A stretch of DNA of 64,000 nt from Bryum argenteum (taxonomy: Eukaryota > Streptophyta > Bryopsida > Bryales > Bryaceae): assembly GCA_037043015.1 (NCBI GenBank), contig CM073323.1, positions 17,555,758-17,619,757 on the forward strand. Direction: 5' to 3'. The translations under genes were made by a program, and so were the position numbers. The notes under the pieces are model-generated. The model did no database searches. It saw nothing but the letters and a program-made list of their open reading frames with translations, and was not told the DNA's origin. How positions within the stretch are numbered: position 1 is the stretch's first letter; each line of letters begins with the position of its first letter. This document shows positions 1-13,300 of the stretch, piece after piece.

Positions 1-26
1 AGGACGCTGTAAGGCGGTCGTTGCAG

Positions 27-2485
27 TGACTGGTTAGCGTGGTTAAGGAGTCCACAAAAATTGATGCATTCGACTTTCCTGAGATCACTACTGAATTTTG
101 CTGTTGAACAGTCTCAGAGGATGATTTCGCTCTGTGGTTGGGAGCCAAGGCTGTTGTCCTACACTGTGGATAACGAGGACCGCCCAGGAGCTCAGGCCAA
201 CGAACAGACAGGAACTTTGCAAAGTTCTAGCCCTAGCGTCAAGGTACGCCTCAGAGGGGACCAAAAATCCAAGGTTTCGCAAAGTGAACTGCAACCTGAG
301 GCTAGTTCTTCTGATCCAGCATCTGTTAAGCTGGATTGCAAGCTTTGCGGTGCCAACGTTCTCCTCTGGAATTTTGCTACAGTGAATAGTCCCGCTCCGC
401 TGGTGAGCTCTGGACTGGGAGAGATACTGTCATCCAGAAAGAAACTCTTAGAGTCGGATATTAAAGAATCTGTTATAGATGAGGTAGCAGCTTGCTCCGG
501 GGTGGAAGATTCAGAAGCAGCCGATGCGCTTGATACTGATACAAAACCTCTTGAAGTGGTACCTGTCAATACGCTTGGGAGAGCTGCTCCTCAGAAGTGC
601 GTTTTAGATCTGAAACTTACCATTGCAGGCGGGCCTCGTCCTACGAGGCTTAATGCTGTCCCAGATGTGGTGACACCTCCCCTTGGAAATCCGGCCTTGC
701 TACATACTGAAGTGCAGTCCAAGAGGACCGAGGCAGCGGCTTCTTATGAATCCCGAGGACCTGAGCACCAAGATAGAGGAATCAGTAATGGAGGCAGCAG
801 ATTAGAGAATAGGCCTCATCCAGCAGGTACTGTGGAAGGTAAAACTGCAGATGTCAGGGAGATGGATAATTTCGAGGGTGCTCTCTTCTCACGGAATGGG
901 AAGCGCAAGCGTGAAGTAGATTCTCAAAGGCCGAGTCGTCCGATGAAGCAGCCTGCGACAGTCCTCGCTCATGCCTCTTCTGTAAATGCAATCGATTCTC
1001 GCTACTTTCCAAAGCAAGAGAACTCAATGGAGAGTGTTGATAATGCATCACCAGTTTGTGATGCTCAATGCGCTGATACAGCAGAATACGATGGAAATGG
1101 GCCCGTACCCATAGTTCAGGCTGAACACAGCAATGGGGTAGCTAAGAGCAAGTCTGGTGCAGGAGATGAGGAGGGTGTACGAATTACTGAGGTTGGTATA
1201 GCCTCTGGGCCGGGGTTGAGAGGTCCTTTCACGGAAAGTGTTGCTGGTTTTTCTGGAGCTGAAGTTTTTACTACTTATTTGGAACGCGTGGAGAGCGTTG
1301 CAGAGTTTACAACTGAGGATACGGAACTGATGGAAGAGTTTATCTCTGGTCATGGTTTGATGGATGACTTTGTTCCGGAGACTACAGACTTGATCGACAA
1401 CCAGAGAAGCAGTCAGCATGGTTTTCTTGGCTTTAGTCACCCTTTTACTAAAGACACACTCTCAGTTGAAGTATCTGAAAGACGGCAAGGAGAAGGAGAC
1501 CAGAAAGAAGCTGGTGAGGATGCCAATGCAGGGAGCACCATGTATGCCACAATCACTACTAATAAAGACCACTTTGTGGAGCCAAGCATACAAAATACAG
1601 AAGTCGCTCATGAAGACATGTTACAAGCATCTCCAACTCAAGAGGTCCAGAGTCGATCATTTTTCCCACCAGGTGAACTACGATAATCTTCAGAATGAAG
1701 TGGCCGCGGACGTATATGTTTGTTTCGGGAAAGTAATGCACTTGTTCGTTGTTTTTTCACCACGCTTTTACTACAGTACGTTTCGCAGTTGTTGACAAGG
1801 CGAAATTGGCACGTTCAGGATTACCGTCAGAAGACGTCAGGAAGCTGGAAATCGATGCAAGACACTTCGACCCCATTCGGCAGCACAGGCACTTTTGTCC
1901 CTGGGTACACGGTCATGCTGTTGCAGCAACAAGCAGCACAAGACCCGAAAGCTCCTGCGGATGGGAAATTCTGCTGGATGCCTTGCAGGACCAACGTTCT
2001 GCTGCATCTGAGTTGGCAGCTTCCAAGCGGAAGGTACTTACATTTCTTTCACGTACTGTTATGTGTTGTGATTTTGTATTGATGCATATTGTTCGTCTTT
2101 CTACTTTTGGAAAGTTTCTGCCTTTTCTTATTTGAAACGTTCAAATGCATGACAACATATATATCTGATGGGCACTCAAAATCTAGTATTTCATTTCGAG
2201 TTCTGAAACCGGTAGACTCTAATACCTTATACACGGAGTTCTGAGTTAGAAATTTTTGATCAGGTTTCTAATTATTTGTTCCTTTACGTGACGTTCGTCA
2301 TCATCCGGCCCAAACCATGAAGCTTGGGCATTGTATCGATGGCTTCAATTCATATTTAGGAGCTCCTCATAGTTTTAGTCTCCGTCATAAGTCAATCGCC
2401 TCAGCCCGGGATGTTGTATATGCAGGATGATCCACTTCGTTCAGTCAAGAAGTTCTTGGGTGGTGTTCCTCGCAGTCAACTGTAA
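27..2485 (+). CDS. C3HC zinc-finger (ZC3HC1/NIPA, ILP1-like) protein, 3' part
   Basis: The C-terminal part of a plant C3HC/Rsm1-type zinc-finger protein; the start lies before the window. Coding exons read as about 27-1672, 1789-2033 and 2426-2485, with phases 1 and 0 at the two introns, giving about 649 residues. Evidence is the LCGWEPR motif followed by a C-L-C-G motif (KLDCKLCGANVLLWNF) in the first exon, then FDPIRQHRHFCPWV and GWEILLDAL in the second, and a DDPLRSVKKF tail in the third. These are the second-domain hallmarks of ZC3HC1/NIPA relatives, whose animal member is a nuclear-basket protein and whose Arabidopsis relatives are nuclear. Between the two halves of the domain sits an acidic, low-complexity insert of about 400 residues with a basic KRKR stretch that could be a nuclear-localisation signal. 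The first acceptor (near 26) is a guess, and the second exon could also start at 1777. Confidence 0.85.
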
Positions 2486-3550
2486 GTGAGTTGAATGCAT
2501 CGAACTCTGGCCTTAAGCAGCAGTTAAGCTTCTGAGGCACATTTCCCGGCAAGGTGGCCACGTGTTGGCCCCATCAATCGGTTTGTATCAGTAAACACAA
2601 CTTCTATATGTAGTCGGGTCAAAATGTGGTGTACTCATAGCGTAGAGATGTGTACGTTTAGAGCCGTATACTTCGTTCTTATAGGTGCGGAGTTGAGTTC
2701 TTCGTGTTTTGGAATGGACTAATTTCTTACCATACTCGTTCGTGCTCTACGCGCGGGTCGAGATTTTCTTCGATCGTGAAGGTTCAAAGAAAAGACTCAA
2801 TGTTCATGTGTTTTCGTCTATCCGCCACAGAAGGTGGTCCATCCAACTGTCTAAAGTGCCTGAGCTTTTGTACCCGTTTCAGTAGTTTTGCATTCTTATG
2901 GTACAAGCTGGATGGTGCACGTCTCTTGCAGCAATACGCAAATAGTAGAGAGGTAACTTGATACTCGTGTGCATGTACTGCATACCACCAGAAAGTAAGC
3001 GTTTAGGAACAATTAAAGACAGGATTTTCTCACCACAATTGTCTCCCTGTGCCAGAGTTTTGACGCTTTTCATATCATTGATGTATGAATGTATGAAGGT
3101 TAATAGATAATGTGCTTTTCTTTTTTTGTAGGAGGCAGGATTTTTCTTCTGAATTGATGCAGGTCATCCTGGTCCATGGATCGTTTCTAGCAAAATTTTA
3201 ATATCACCTATCTGACCCAACAAGGGTCAAAGTTCAGTTCCTCTTGGCATATGTTGTTTATTCGGTATATGAAGTATATGAACTTGTATTGGCATCCAAG
3301 TTCTATTACCTTGTTTGTTGACAATGTAATAGGATGCACAAGTGTTGTTCTTCTGAAGAATCACTAATTTTGTGTCATTGATGTTAAGTTTTGAGTACAT
3401 TGGATTTGTAAGTACATTGTTGTTTTCTTTCTTGTTTTCTTTGAATGGAATGAATTTAGTTAAGTGCATTTGACATGGTGAGAAAGTGAACAACTTCATA
3501 ATGGATATTTGAATGGAAAGAAGGCAAAAGTTGGTAAACAAGAGACATGA
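2486..3550. other. 3' flank, no gene seen
   Basis: Downstream sequence of the zinc-finger gene, presumably including its 3' UTR. Short open frames occur but have no splice context or recognisable motifs. Confidence 0.5.
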
Positions 3551-4907
3551 TTTAGGTAAGTAATTGCGGCATTGATAGAGAAGATGGAGTTAAAGGTCTA
3601 AGCGCATAAGTCATAAATTTTGGAATTGAGGGAGAAGGTATACACTTGAGCTCATAGGTCATAAACTATGGATGTGAGAGAAAAGGCAAATTATAGCACG
3701 TTGGGTGTAAATTATAGGATTGAGAGGGAAGGTAGACATTTGATAGGGAAGGCAAGTGTGTTTGGAAGTTATGTTATTGATAGGGAAGTCAAACAATGAA
3801 GCACAAGTTGTAAAAATAAGCTAACAATCAAGCACATGTTGGAAAATATGGGACTTGCATGGAAGTCAAAGAGTTGAACATACTTCGTAAATTATGGATT
3901 GAGAAGAAAGATACACAAATCAACACACAAGTTGTTGTAGAGTGTAGAATTGAGATGGGAAGTAGAAAGTAAAGTGCATTTGCCGTAAATCAAGCACAAG
4001 CCTATATTATGGGATAAAGATGGAAGGTAAATAGTAAATTATGAGATTGAGAATGAAACACACATGTTGTCAATTGCAGGATTGAGATGAAAGGTAGAGA
4101 GTTCAATGGAGCCCATGTGGTGAATTGATCACAAGCTGTATGTTGTGGGATAGAGATGGAAGGTGAGCAAAAAATTGAGAGATTGAGAGATCGAGAATAA
4201 AACACATAAGTTGTACATTGCAGAAGAACAGTAAATTGTGAGATTGAAATTGAAACAAAGAGGTTCTAGATTGTACAATTGACATGGAAGGTACACAGTT
4301 TTACGCGCAGATGAGCGCATAGGCGGAGATTGACATGGAGGGTACAATAAATCAAGCTTGAAAATGAAACAAAGAGGTTCTAGATTGTACGATTGACATT
4401 GAAGGTACATAGTTTTACGCGCACATGAGCGCAGAGGTGGAGATGAACATGGAGGGTAGACAGTTTTACGCACAAATGAGCGCACATGCACAGATTGACA
4501 TGGAAGGTACATAGTTTTACGGCATATGCGCAGATTGACATAGAAGGTAAACAGTTTTACGCGCACATGAGCGCATATGCTCAAATTGACATGTAAGGTA
4601 CACATTTTTACGCGCATATGAGCAGATTGACAGTATATGCGCAGATTGACAGTATATGCGCAGATTGACATTGAGGGTACACAATTTTACGCGCACATGA
4701 GCGCACATTGGCGCATATGCACAGATTGATTAGCACATATGCACAAGTAGTTTAGCGCATATGCACAGATTGATTTGGAAGGTACACAATTTTACGTGCA
4801 CATTAGCGCATATGCGCACATTGACATGGAAGATATACAGTTTTACGCACACATGAGAGTGCATGTGCGCAGATTGGCATGGAAGGTACACAATTTTACG
4901 GCATATG

Positions 4908-5022
4908 CGTAGATTGACATGGAGGGTATACGCAGATTGACATGGAGGGTATACGCAGATTGACATGGAGGGTATACGCAGATTGACATGGAGGATATAC
5001 GCAGATTGACATGGAGGGTACA
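4908..5022. repeat. 23 bp tandem subarray, five units
   Basis: Five consecutive 23 bp units of the form CGCAGATTGACATGGAGGGT plus ATA. The first unit differs at one base (CGTAG), the fourth has GGATATA and the last ends ACA. Near-identity suggests recent expansion inside the older field. Confidence 0.9.
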
Positions 5023-5180
5023 CAGTCTTACATACACGGTTTTACGCGCACATGAGCGCATATGCGCAGATTGACATGGAAGGTACACAATTTTACGGCA
5101 TATGCGCAGATTGACATAGAAGGTACACAATTTCACAGCATATGAGCAAATTAACATGGAGGGTACACAGTTTTACGACA

Positions 5181-5340
5181 TATGTGCATATTGACATGGA
5201 AGGTATACAGTTTTACGGCATATGCGCAGATTGACATGGAAGGTATACAGTTTTACGGCATATGCGCAGATTGACATGGAGGGTACACAGTTTTACGACA
5301 TATGCGCAGATTGACATGGAAGGTATACAGTTTTACAATG
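5181..5340. repeat. 40 bp tandem subarray, four units
   Basis: Four 40 bp units, each holding TATGCGCAGATTGACATGGA, then AGGTATACAGTTTTACGGCA with small changes. They share the 23 bp core but add the TTTTACGGCATATG module. Confidence 0.9.
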
Positions 5341-6080
5341 CAGATTGACATGAAAGGTACACAATTTTACAACGCACATTGACATGGAAGGTACACAGTT
5401 TTACAACGCAGATTGACATGGAAGGTACACAGTTTTACGACATATACACATTTTACGACATATGCGCATATGAGCGCATATGCTGTAAATTGAAACATAA
5501 AGGTTCTAGATTGTACAATTGACATGGAAGAGCGAATATGTTGTAAATTGAAACATAAAGGTTCTAGATTGTACAATTGACATGGAAGAGCGAATATGCT
5601 GTAAATTGAAACAGAAAGGTTGTTATAGTATAAAGATGGAAGATAGTTAGTAAATTGTGAGATTAAGAATGAAACACAGAGGTTGTAGATTGTTGTACAT
5701 AGATGGAAGATACATAGTTTAAGGCATATGTTGTAAATAAAGAACAAGGCGTATATTATGGGATATACATTAAAGATAGATAGTAAATTGTGAGATTTAG
5801 AATGAAACACAAAGGTTGTAAATTGTAGGATTCTGATTGAAGGTAGACAACTCAATGCATACACTCTAAATTGAGGACATGCCATATATTATGGGATTGA
5901 GGTGGAATGTAGACATTGAATTGTGAGATTGAGGATGAAACACATAGGTTGTGAATGGTAGAAGGTAGATAGTAACTAGTGGAATTAAAGTTGAAACACA
6001 AAGGTTGAAAATTGTAAGATTGGAAATGAATCACATAGATTGTAATTTGTAGGATTGAGATGGAACCATTTATTCCAAAA

Positions 6081-6775
6081 TATGTCCTAAATCCTTCGTA
6101 ATGCATAAAATTGACGAAAAATTAAGATTTTACTTTTTTTCTCAAGTCCTGGTTTTTGAGGCATGATCTCACCGTTTGCATTCCCAATTCGATAAATCTT
6201 CACATGCCTTTTTTTTTATTTGTCAAAGACCAACCTTTGTATTCAAATTTCATCATACCCCATATGAAAAAATCAAGCTCATCTCTAGCTTTTGTAGGTC
6301 CTATGAGGGTAAATATCATGTAATCTAACCCACTCAGGACAAGATTTGAAGAGACTCGTTTCAAATTTTCTTTTGACATTGGTTATTTTGGCTCACAAAT
6401 CACTTCAAAGGGGGCAAAAACTTCCCAGTTTTTTCAACTTTGAACGTTACAATCGCGCAATTGATGAGGAATTTAAATGTAAAATCTGGTGCACAAGTTA
6501 GCTACTAGATCCTACAAATTACATACTTTAAAACTTGTCAAAAACTGAAAATTTGCATCTTGCATCAAAACATGGCAATTTTGGCAGTTTTGAAGCCACT
6601 CTCCTCTAGGGATTTTTCATGTGGAAGCTTGTCAATGTAACACTAATAATCTTGCAGTAAAGATTTCTTTTTTTTGGTATTTTTTTCAACAATTACAAAT
6701 GAATAGTGTGTTCATATAGAATCCAATATATAGTGTATATTAATCCTCCAAATATAATCCTCCACAGTTATGATA
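6081..6775. other. AT-rich spacer, nothing recognised
   Basis: AT-rich, with several T homopolymers. No coding or repeat signal was recognised. Confidence 0.4.
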
Positions 6776-7075
6776 TTCGTGGTGACGTCACAAACAGAGC
6801 TGTCAGGAAGGATCTCCAAGACAGCAGGATCCTTCCAACAATTGAGGAAGAGGGGAACGGAGAATGGGATCGTGAGGGGAACGGAGAATGGGATCGTGAG
6901 GGGAACGTTCGGTTTTGGGGTCGGCCCCCTCGGTAGGGTACTAGGGTAGGGTCCAATCGCGGGCGGGCCCGGTCGTGTCCGGAATCTTGGACCGTGGACC
7001 GAGGTGCAAACAGCTGAGCTGAAATCGAATCCCGGGCAGCCTCGCCATTCCGGATCTCCTACCCCCCCAAAAAAA
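6776..7075. repeat. GC-rich island with a 24 bp repeat
   Basis: A GC-rich block of about 300 bp in AT-rich surroundings. At 6856-6913 it holds two full copies and a partial third of a 24 bp unit (GGGGAACGGAGAATGGGATC followed by GTGA). A CCCCCCC/AAAAAAA junction follows at about 7062-7075. Open frames on both strands match nothing I know. It may be a transposon scrap. Confidence 0.5.
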
Positions 7076-7327
7076 ACAACCCTCCTTGAATCCCCCCCTT
7101 GTATAACTTAATATTTTTCCTGCCCCCATTCTTGAACCAGTATTCATGGATCTTTCTAATTGTTTATCAAGCACGAAGATGGAATATGATGGTTAGTTCA
7201 GGTTTTCTATATTGTGAATAAGTTAGTCCACTTAACTATGGTGGGGTCCTTGGACCTTGTTGTATGGGTACCTTAAAGTCCTTTATGGAGATTCTGTGTC
7301 AAGTATCTTCAAAGCACTGGTAACTAG

Positions 7328-7500
7328 CTAGATAGAAACTACCGTAGTTATAGTGTTCACCATTGAATGGGGGAAGTAGTATTGGTTTCATTTCCCCTTG
7401 TCTAGTGGGCATCGGGTTATTAGCATTACGATCGGACACTTCATTCAGGCCGACCTCTTAGAAAGGGAGAGGAGTATCTATCTATTTATCTATCGTTATA
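7328..7500 (+). mobile_element. Unknown dispersed element with (TATC)n tail, copy 1
   Basis: About 150 bp here is clearly homologous to the reverse complement of 15195-15356. Shared stretches include GGGAAGTAGTATTG, TTTCCCCTTGTC, ATTAGCATTACGA, GGACACTTCATTCA and CTTAGAAAGGGA. Both copies end in a TATC-rich tail (TATCTATCTATTTATCTATC here). A simple-sequence tail at one fixed end fits the 3' end of a LINE or SINE. No coding was recognised. Confidence 0.65.
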
Positions 7501-10336
7501 CTACTAAAGCGGAGGCTATAAGTCTTTTACCTTAATAAGGTTTTTATGATGTTCATGTATGAATTCTATCTGAAAAGGAATCTCTTTATATAGCTATGGT
7601 TAATGATATTTCCAAGTGTGGGTGGAAGTACCAGGGATGTTTTACATGGGGAGTTAAGTTGATCATGGAGAAAAAGGAGGGAAAAAATTTTCTTGTGTGA
7701 TTGGTTCATCTTTTGCAATATCTTCGATGCCAATCATATGTGAGTAATTTTTGCCCTACTTGGGGCCCATGATCAGCTTGACTCCAGAAAGGGAGTGTCC
7801 CTAAGTAACCACCACATATTTTACATTGGCATGCTCATTGTGGGTGGTAGTTTTGCAAACTATGTAAGAATTTGGACGAGTTGGGGGTAGTAAAATTTGA
7901 TAGCATCGTAGATTAGAAGGATATTCAATTTTAGAAGGAAGGGTTGTAAATGCCCCTCCAACATGATAATCTAAAACTCAACTTCTAGGTTTTATGAAAT
8001 TGAACATGAAAGCATACATCTTCCATTACGTAGGTTGCGTGGATTGTTTGTTTCCAAGTGGTTTTTAGATTTTGACATGATTAACTCAAGTTGTCTCTTT
8101 TTTGAGTTGAAGGTTGGAAATTAGGAATGGGTTGACATTTTTTATTTTACTGCTTTTCTTGGATAGGTTAATTTATGAATTCAAGGGATTTAGGGTCGTA
8201 CACGTAGAAGGCATATCTAATACCCAAATATAAAACTAGTTACATTGTTTGGGAGTATATGCCAACTTTGCAAGCTAAAACCTAGTAAGAATGTTATTAC
8301 TTAATTGTGTGTTCAAGTAAAAATATGGATCTAAGATGAACATGTTGATTAAACATTGGTATTAGTAATTAAGTTGCTCCATGCGTGTAGGTCTTACATT
8401 GATGTATTAATTGATCATATTTTCTTTTAATAAGTATGTGCAAATAAAAAAGATGGAGGACAACTCAATATTAGATTTAAAAGTCATAATAATTATCTTC
8501 AAATAGTTACAACATGGAGAATATGTTTCAAGATTTTTTGGAACCATTGGTAAGTAGACCTGTTATGTGCAATATAGAAAAGCCTAGCTATGTTGAATTT
8601 CATTCTCATATGTTTAAATATCCATTTATCATTAGTGATCACATTAATTAAGTTTTGGAAATAACTTGTTTAACCATTATTATGGATGGCTTCTAAGCTA
8701 AATGACTTAATTTGGATAATGATAGAGCCAAATAGCTAAAATCATCCTACATCTGATATTGATAAATAACCCCTATAGATTTTTTTTTTATAACATATTT
8801 TTTTTATTGAGGAGATTTGAAAATGACACTTGCTTTCTCTCATTTAGCATTTGATATGGGAAGTTTTTAAATGAATGATTTTTTGTAATATTGCTCGAAC
8901 AACTTCAATAGTATGCATTAACTTACCATCGAGAACTAAATATTCCCGTTTAAAAAGTTAACCAATAAATAATAATTTTTTGAAGGATAACTTCCTACAT
9001 CGTCTCATTATTAGAGTTCAAAATTGAAACTTTTCTTCTCACTTTCATAACCTTATTCCGCAAATGAGGCACACTGTAAAGGTGTTTAAAGTTGCAACCC
9101 TATAGTGACCCACTTTAGGCATGAAAGATGGTAAGGACAATGGTCACTATATTTTTGGGATGTGCAATGCAATCACTGAATTGTTGCTTCATATAAATGC
9201 AAAGTGATATTTGTCTCTTTTCAGAGGATCAAAGACAACTGAACCATCTGATCATTGAAGATGAAGTTTTTAATGATCAAAGCTACTAATCACAAAAATC
9301 AACAAAAGCAATCGTGCCATACAATAACCCAAAAAGATAAAGACAAAAGTAGTGCTCTACTTATGTATCCTCATCCCTACTACCCAACAATAGTAACAAA
9401 GAAAAAAAATGTCACACCATTTAGTACTATTCCATGCACGAGTATAGATGGCTCAAAACCCACACAAGACCATAAACCGATCACTAGACCTTTTCAAGAA
9501 GGAGGTACATTCTAGCTTTCAACTTCAAAATTTAATGCACTCATGTACAGTTTAAATTGAACGGATTTAGGTACACCTATGGGTTTCACTTTCAAAGTTC
9601 ATAATTGATTCAATTCTCATCCAAAGATAATAATTCTACTTTGTCGGATCTCTTACACTCTATGCAGATCTTCCAAAAAAATTCACTTTGTCACTTTTCA
9701 TTGAACTAGCCGTACTGAAATTTGAGCGGTTTCTGAGCCACTTACTAAATTCTTAGTTTACAAAGAGAATAATAACTCACTAAAACCCCACTCGTAAGCT
9801 GGAAACGAGGAAAGGGAAGGGAATCCTCGTCGTGAGAAAGGCCAGTCGGGCGATGAACTGCGGCGCCCAGACTTTTTTCTGACTCCTGCACCCAAGCAAG
9901 CTCCATCAGGATCCTATCTCCGTCCTCATTGTTAACGATCGTTCCGGTTCCGTTTTCTGTTTCTGGCGAGGTATCACTTGCATCTCTAGTCCGTGCACAG
10001 CCAGCCAGACAGGGGTTTTGATGTTGGTGCTTAAGCTTTAGGGTCTTGGCGGATCTGGGTTCTGGGCAATTGCGCAAATTTGAGCCAATTCTTTGTGAGT
10101 TCCTGTTGTTGTATCATGAGGGCGGCAATCGCGCAATCGCTTGAGGAGTAGAGAGTCTATGAGACTACTCATGTTCATCTCCTGGCGCGCTCACAATGGG
10201 CATGGGGCTACTATTTCCTTCCGTGTATGGATTCGGAGAATGATTGGTGTAGACCTCAAATTTCGTGACACAGGCTCACTGCCGTTCACCTAAAAGATTG
10301 CTTTGATCGTTTGTATATTTTCGGGTTTTTGTTGAA
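7501..10336. other. Intergenic, then 5' flank of the kinase gene
   Basis: AT-rich to about 9750 with no gene recognised. From about 9750 the GC content rises up to the kinase start codon at 10337, as expected for promoter and 5' UTR. Open frames on the minus strand (9745-10077 and 10286-10615) have no recognisable domain. Confidence 0.45.
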
Positions 10337-13300
10337 ATGGACGCATGGGGCGGTGAGAATGCGCATCGCGTGTTGGTCGTCATCGATGCCGGAAAGGAGC
10401 TTTCGTACACGGCGCTCGACTGGACTTTGGATCACGTCCTGCAGCCCGGCGATGCACTCAAACTCCTTGGCGTCTTGCACCAAATCTCGACCTCTAACAA
10501 AGCGGGCTTCCAAGCCGGCCTCTCCAAGCGTACGAGACTTTCTCACTCCGACTGACTGACTGTCGGTGGCCATCGTCGTAGGGTTTGACGATCCTGTTTG
10601 TTGAGGTTTTAGCATCCTCTACCGTTTTGAGGGTTTAGTGATTGTTGGAAGGGGTTGCAATTTTGAGAATGAAACGGTGAGTTGCTGTGACAGTGGGGTA
10701 CAAATCGTGGACTGATGAGAAGGGTTGGAGCGGTGTGAACAACCGCACTGTTCTGGATTCGGAGCTTGTCACCAAGAAGCAACTCCTCCAGAGTAATCTA
10801 GACCTTCATCTGAGGTGCCAGAAGCTGGGGGTAAAGCATTCATCCATAGCAGTGGATTCTTGTAACTTGTAAAATGGGAATGAAAATTCTCATTTTGTGC
10901 TTTCTTGCAGATCACGTTGGATATTGATGTTCAAATTGCTCGCGACTTGAAGTGTCTTGTCGTGGAAGTGGCCAAGAATTTTGGGGCGCATCATGTTGTC
11001 CTGGACAGGTATGTTAATGTTGTGATGATTTGGAGCCAATCAAGAGATGTAGGCTGTTTTTGTGACCTAAAAATGATGGTGTTACAGGAGCATGAAGAAA
11101 GACAAGAAGCACTACATCGAGAATTTGACGTGCTATGTGACGCGAGTGAAGACCAATGACAGTTGCCAAGCACTGCGCCCCGGGCTGCACCCGGACATGA
11201 TGACCATCAGTCGGCCGATCAGCCCTGATTTAGCCGGTCACCTTCCGCAAGTCAATGTTGAACGTAGACCTTCGTACCGGCGCTCCTCGGCCTCATGGTT
11301 CAGGAAAGATGGAGACTCTGATAGCTTCCAGGATGAAGGTGACGGCTTGGAATCCGAAGTCGAAGAAGGCAACCAAGACATTCCTACGAGTCGTATCAAC
11401 CCGAATAATCTGAGGCAGGATCTTATCGCTGTGCGCCAGTGGCTCGAGGATCAAGGCAGCCCTGAGCCTGGTATATCCTCACGCTCTCCAGAATCATCAT
11501 TCACTCGCCTCAAAGTAGTAGTAGTAGGTTTGGGACTATCGACTGATTGGACTGAGCATTGTGGCAGGTAATATGTATTCACGGGAAGAGTCATTGCAGC
11601 TGAGCGCGTCGCCGAGGTCAGATATTGTGAGCCCCTCGGCGACAGAGGACTCGGGAGGTTTTTCGAGGGCGAAGGAGACAACACCAATGCAGACGGAGAC
11701 AGTGGCGAATTCGTGTATGTCACCGTTGTCAGACGATTCTCCGACTGGTACCTCATCGGTGACGCACTCTGCTGAACTGATGAGACCACCGGCAATCAAT
11801 ACGAGAGCAGCAGGTCATACGAAAGCATGGGACGCGGAGGCTTTGGATCCTAGAAACGGCAACAGCACTAGCAGGGCACAACCAGGTCCCATCTCGGTGC
11901 AGCCTCGACGAGTAGATGCAAGTTGGACCCTGCAGAACCTGAACGATTTGTTAAATGGCGACGGTGGCAGCTATGGCTTATCACCGACACCAGAAAGAAA
12001 GAAGGTGAAGGAGGAGGAAGTGAAAGCAAAAGCGATGCCGGTCGCCAAGCTATCTACCTCCAAGTCCACGCCCACATTACCTTCAGCGGCTCAGTTCAAA
12101 GGTCGCAGCCCTGTGCAGCCACAGCCGCAGCCGCTGCCAGTTGTTGACACGAGGTCATCGGCTGTGGCGCGACGCGGAACGTTCATGAAGAAGCAGGGTC
12201 CGGTGGCCCCACCGCTTTGCACCGTTTGCAAGCACAAGACGCCGGAGTTTGGTAAGGCAGTAAGGAGATTCTCGTATGCGGAGTTGCTTTACGCCACTGA
12301 TAACTTCAATCACCACAATTATCTCGCCCAAGGTGGCTATGGCTCCGTGTATCGAGGTATTCTGCCGGAGGGGCAGCTGATTGCTGTCAAGCAGCACAAG
12401 ATCGCCAGCAATCAGGGTGACGATGAGTTTTGCGCCGAGGTCGAGGTTCTCAGTTGCGCACAGCATCGCAACTTGGTCACATTGATCGGTTATTGCGTCG
12501 AGAATGGGCGACGCCTCCTTGTGTACGAGTATGTTTGTAATGGCTCTCTCGATCGCCATCTCTCCGGTAAGTACCCATCACCTCCTTACCCCGCATTCTC
12601 ACCTGAAACTTCCTGTCATCACTCAATTTATCATCTCTCGTTCTTTGTGCAGCAAGGAATAGGGAGTGTTTGCCGTGGAAGTACAGGCAGAAGATTGCCC
12701 TTGGCTCCGCCAGAGCCCTTCGCTACTTGCACGAGGAGTGCCGCGTCGGGTGCATTGTGCACCGAGACATGCGACCCAACAACATCTTGCTCACTCACGA
12801 TTTCACGCCCATGGTGGGCGACTTTGGTCTGGCCAGGCGTCAAATGCACGGCGACATGGCGGAAGAGACCCGTGTACTTGGCACTTTGGGGTAAGCAACA
12901 GCCCCATCTCCATTCACCATCAAAACCCCACACACAAAGCCTCATGACTTTTCAATCTTACAAGTACGATGATGGAATACAAACGCTAGTTATTAGCTTC
13001 AGAATAATACCATTATTCAATCACCAACATCCAAGTCGGTATACATTTTTCTGCTTTGATTGGAGAACATTAACTATCGATAAGGTTCGAAAATCATAGA
13101 CTGTAGGGTCCGAAATTGCGCTTGAAATGAGCTGGAGTCCACTCAAAAGCGGCACGTTACCAAGTAGTGAAGAGTTTTATCGAACATGTATTCTCAGGTA
13201 CCTTGCTCCCGAGTACGCTGAGACGGGGCAGATCACGGAGAAAGCAGATGTGTACGCGTTCGGCGTGGTGTTGCTGGAAATCATCACGGGGCGGAAAGCA

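Larger units (their letters stand above)
3560..6080. repeat. Satellite-like field of diverged tandem repeats
   Basis: About 2.5 kb built from variants of one theme: an (A/T)TTGA(G/C)AT-GGAAGGTA core, then AGTTTTACG or AAATTGTGAGATTGA, then GAAACACAAAGGTTGTA. The outer parts (3560-4260 and 5620-6080) are very diverged. The middle (4260-5480) is more regular and carries GCGCA(T/C)ATG(A/C)GC modules. The long open frames on the minus strand here are by-products of repetition (recurrent CQSAHMRS-like peptides) and not genes. Confidence 0.85.

Noticed and set aside
4129-5157. Long minus-strand open frames with CQSAHMRS-type peptides
   Set aside because: They coincide exactly with the tandem repeats, and the repeated peptide mirrors the DNA repeat. 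No start context, introns or homology.
6960-7060. Possible tRNA-like B box (ATCGAATCC) of a tRNA-derived SINE
   Set aside because: No A box at the right distance and the flanking bases do not form a T-stem.
9745-10615. Two minus-strand frames of about 110 residues beside the kinase start
   Set aside because: One overlaps kinase exon 1 in antisense; neither has a domain.
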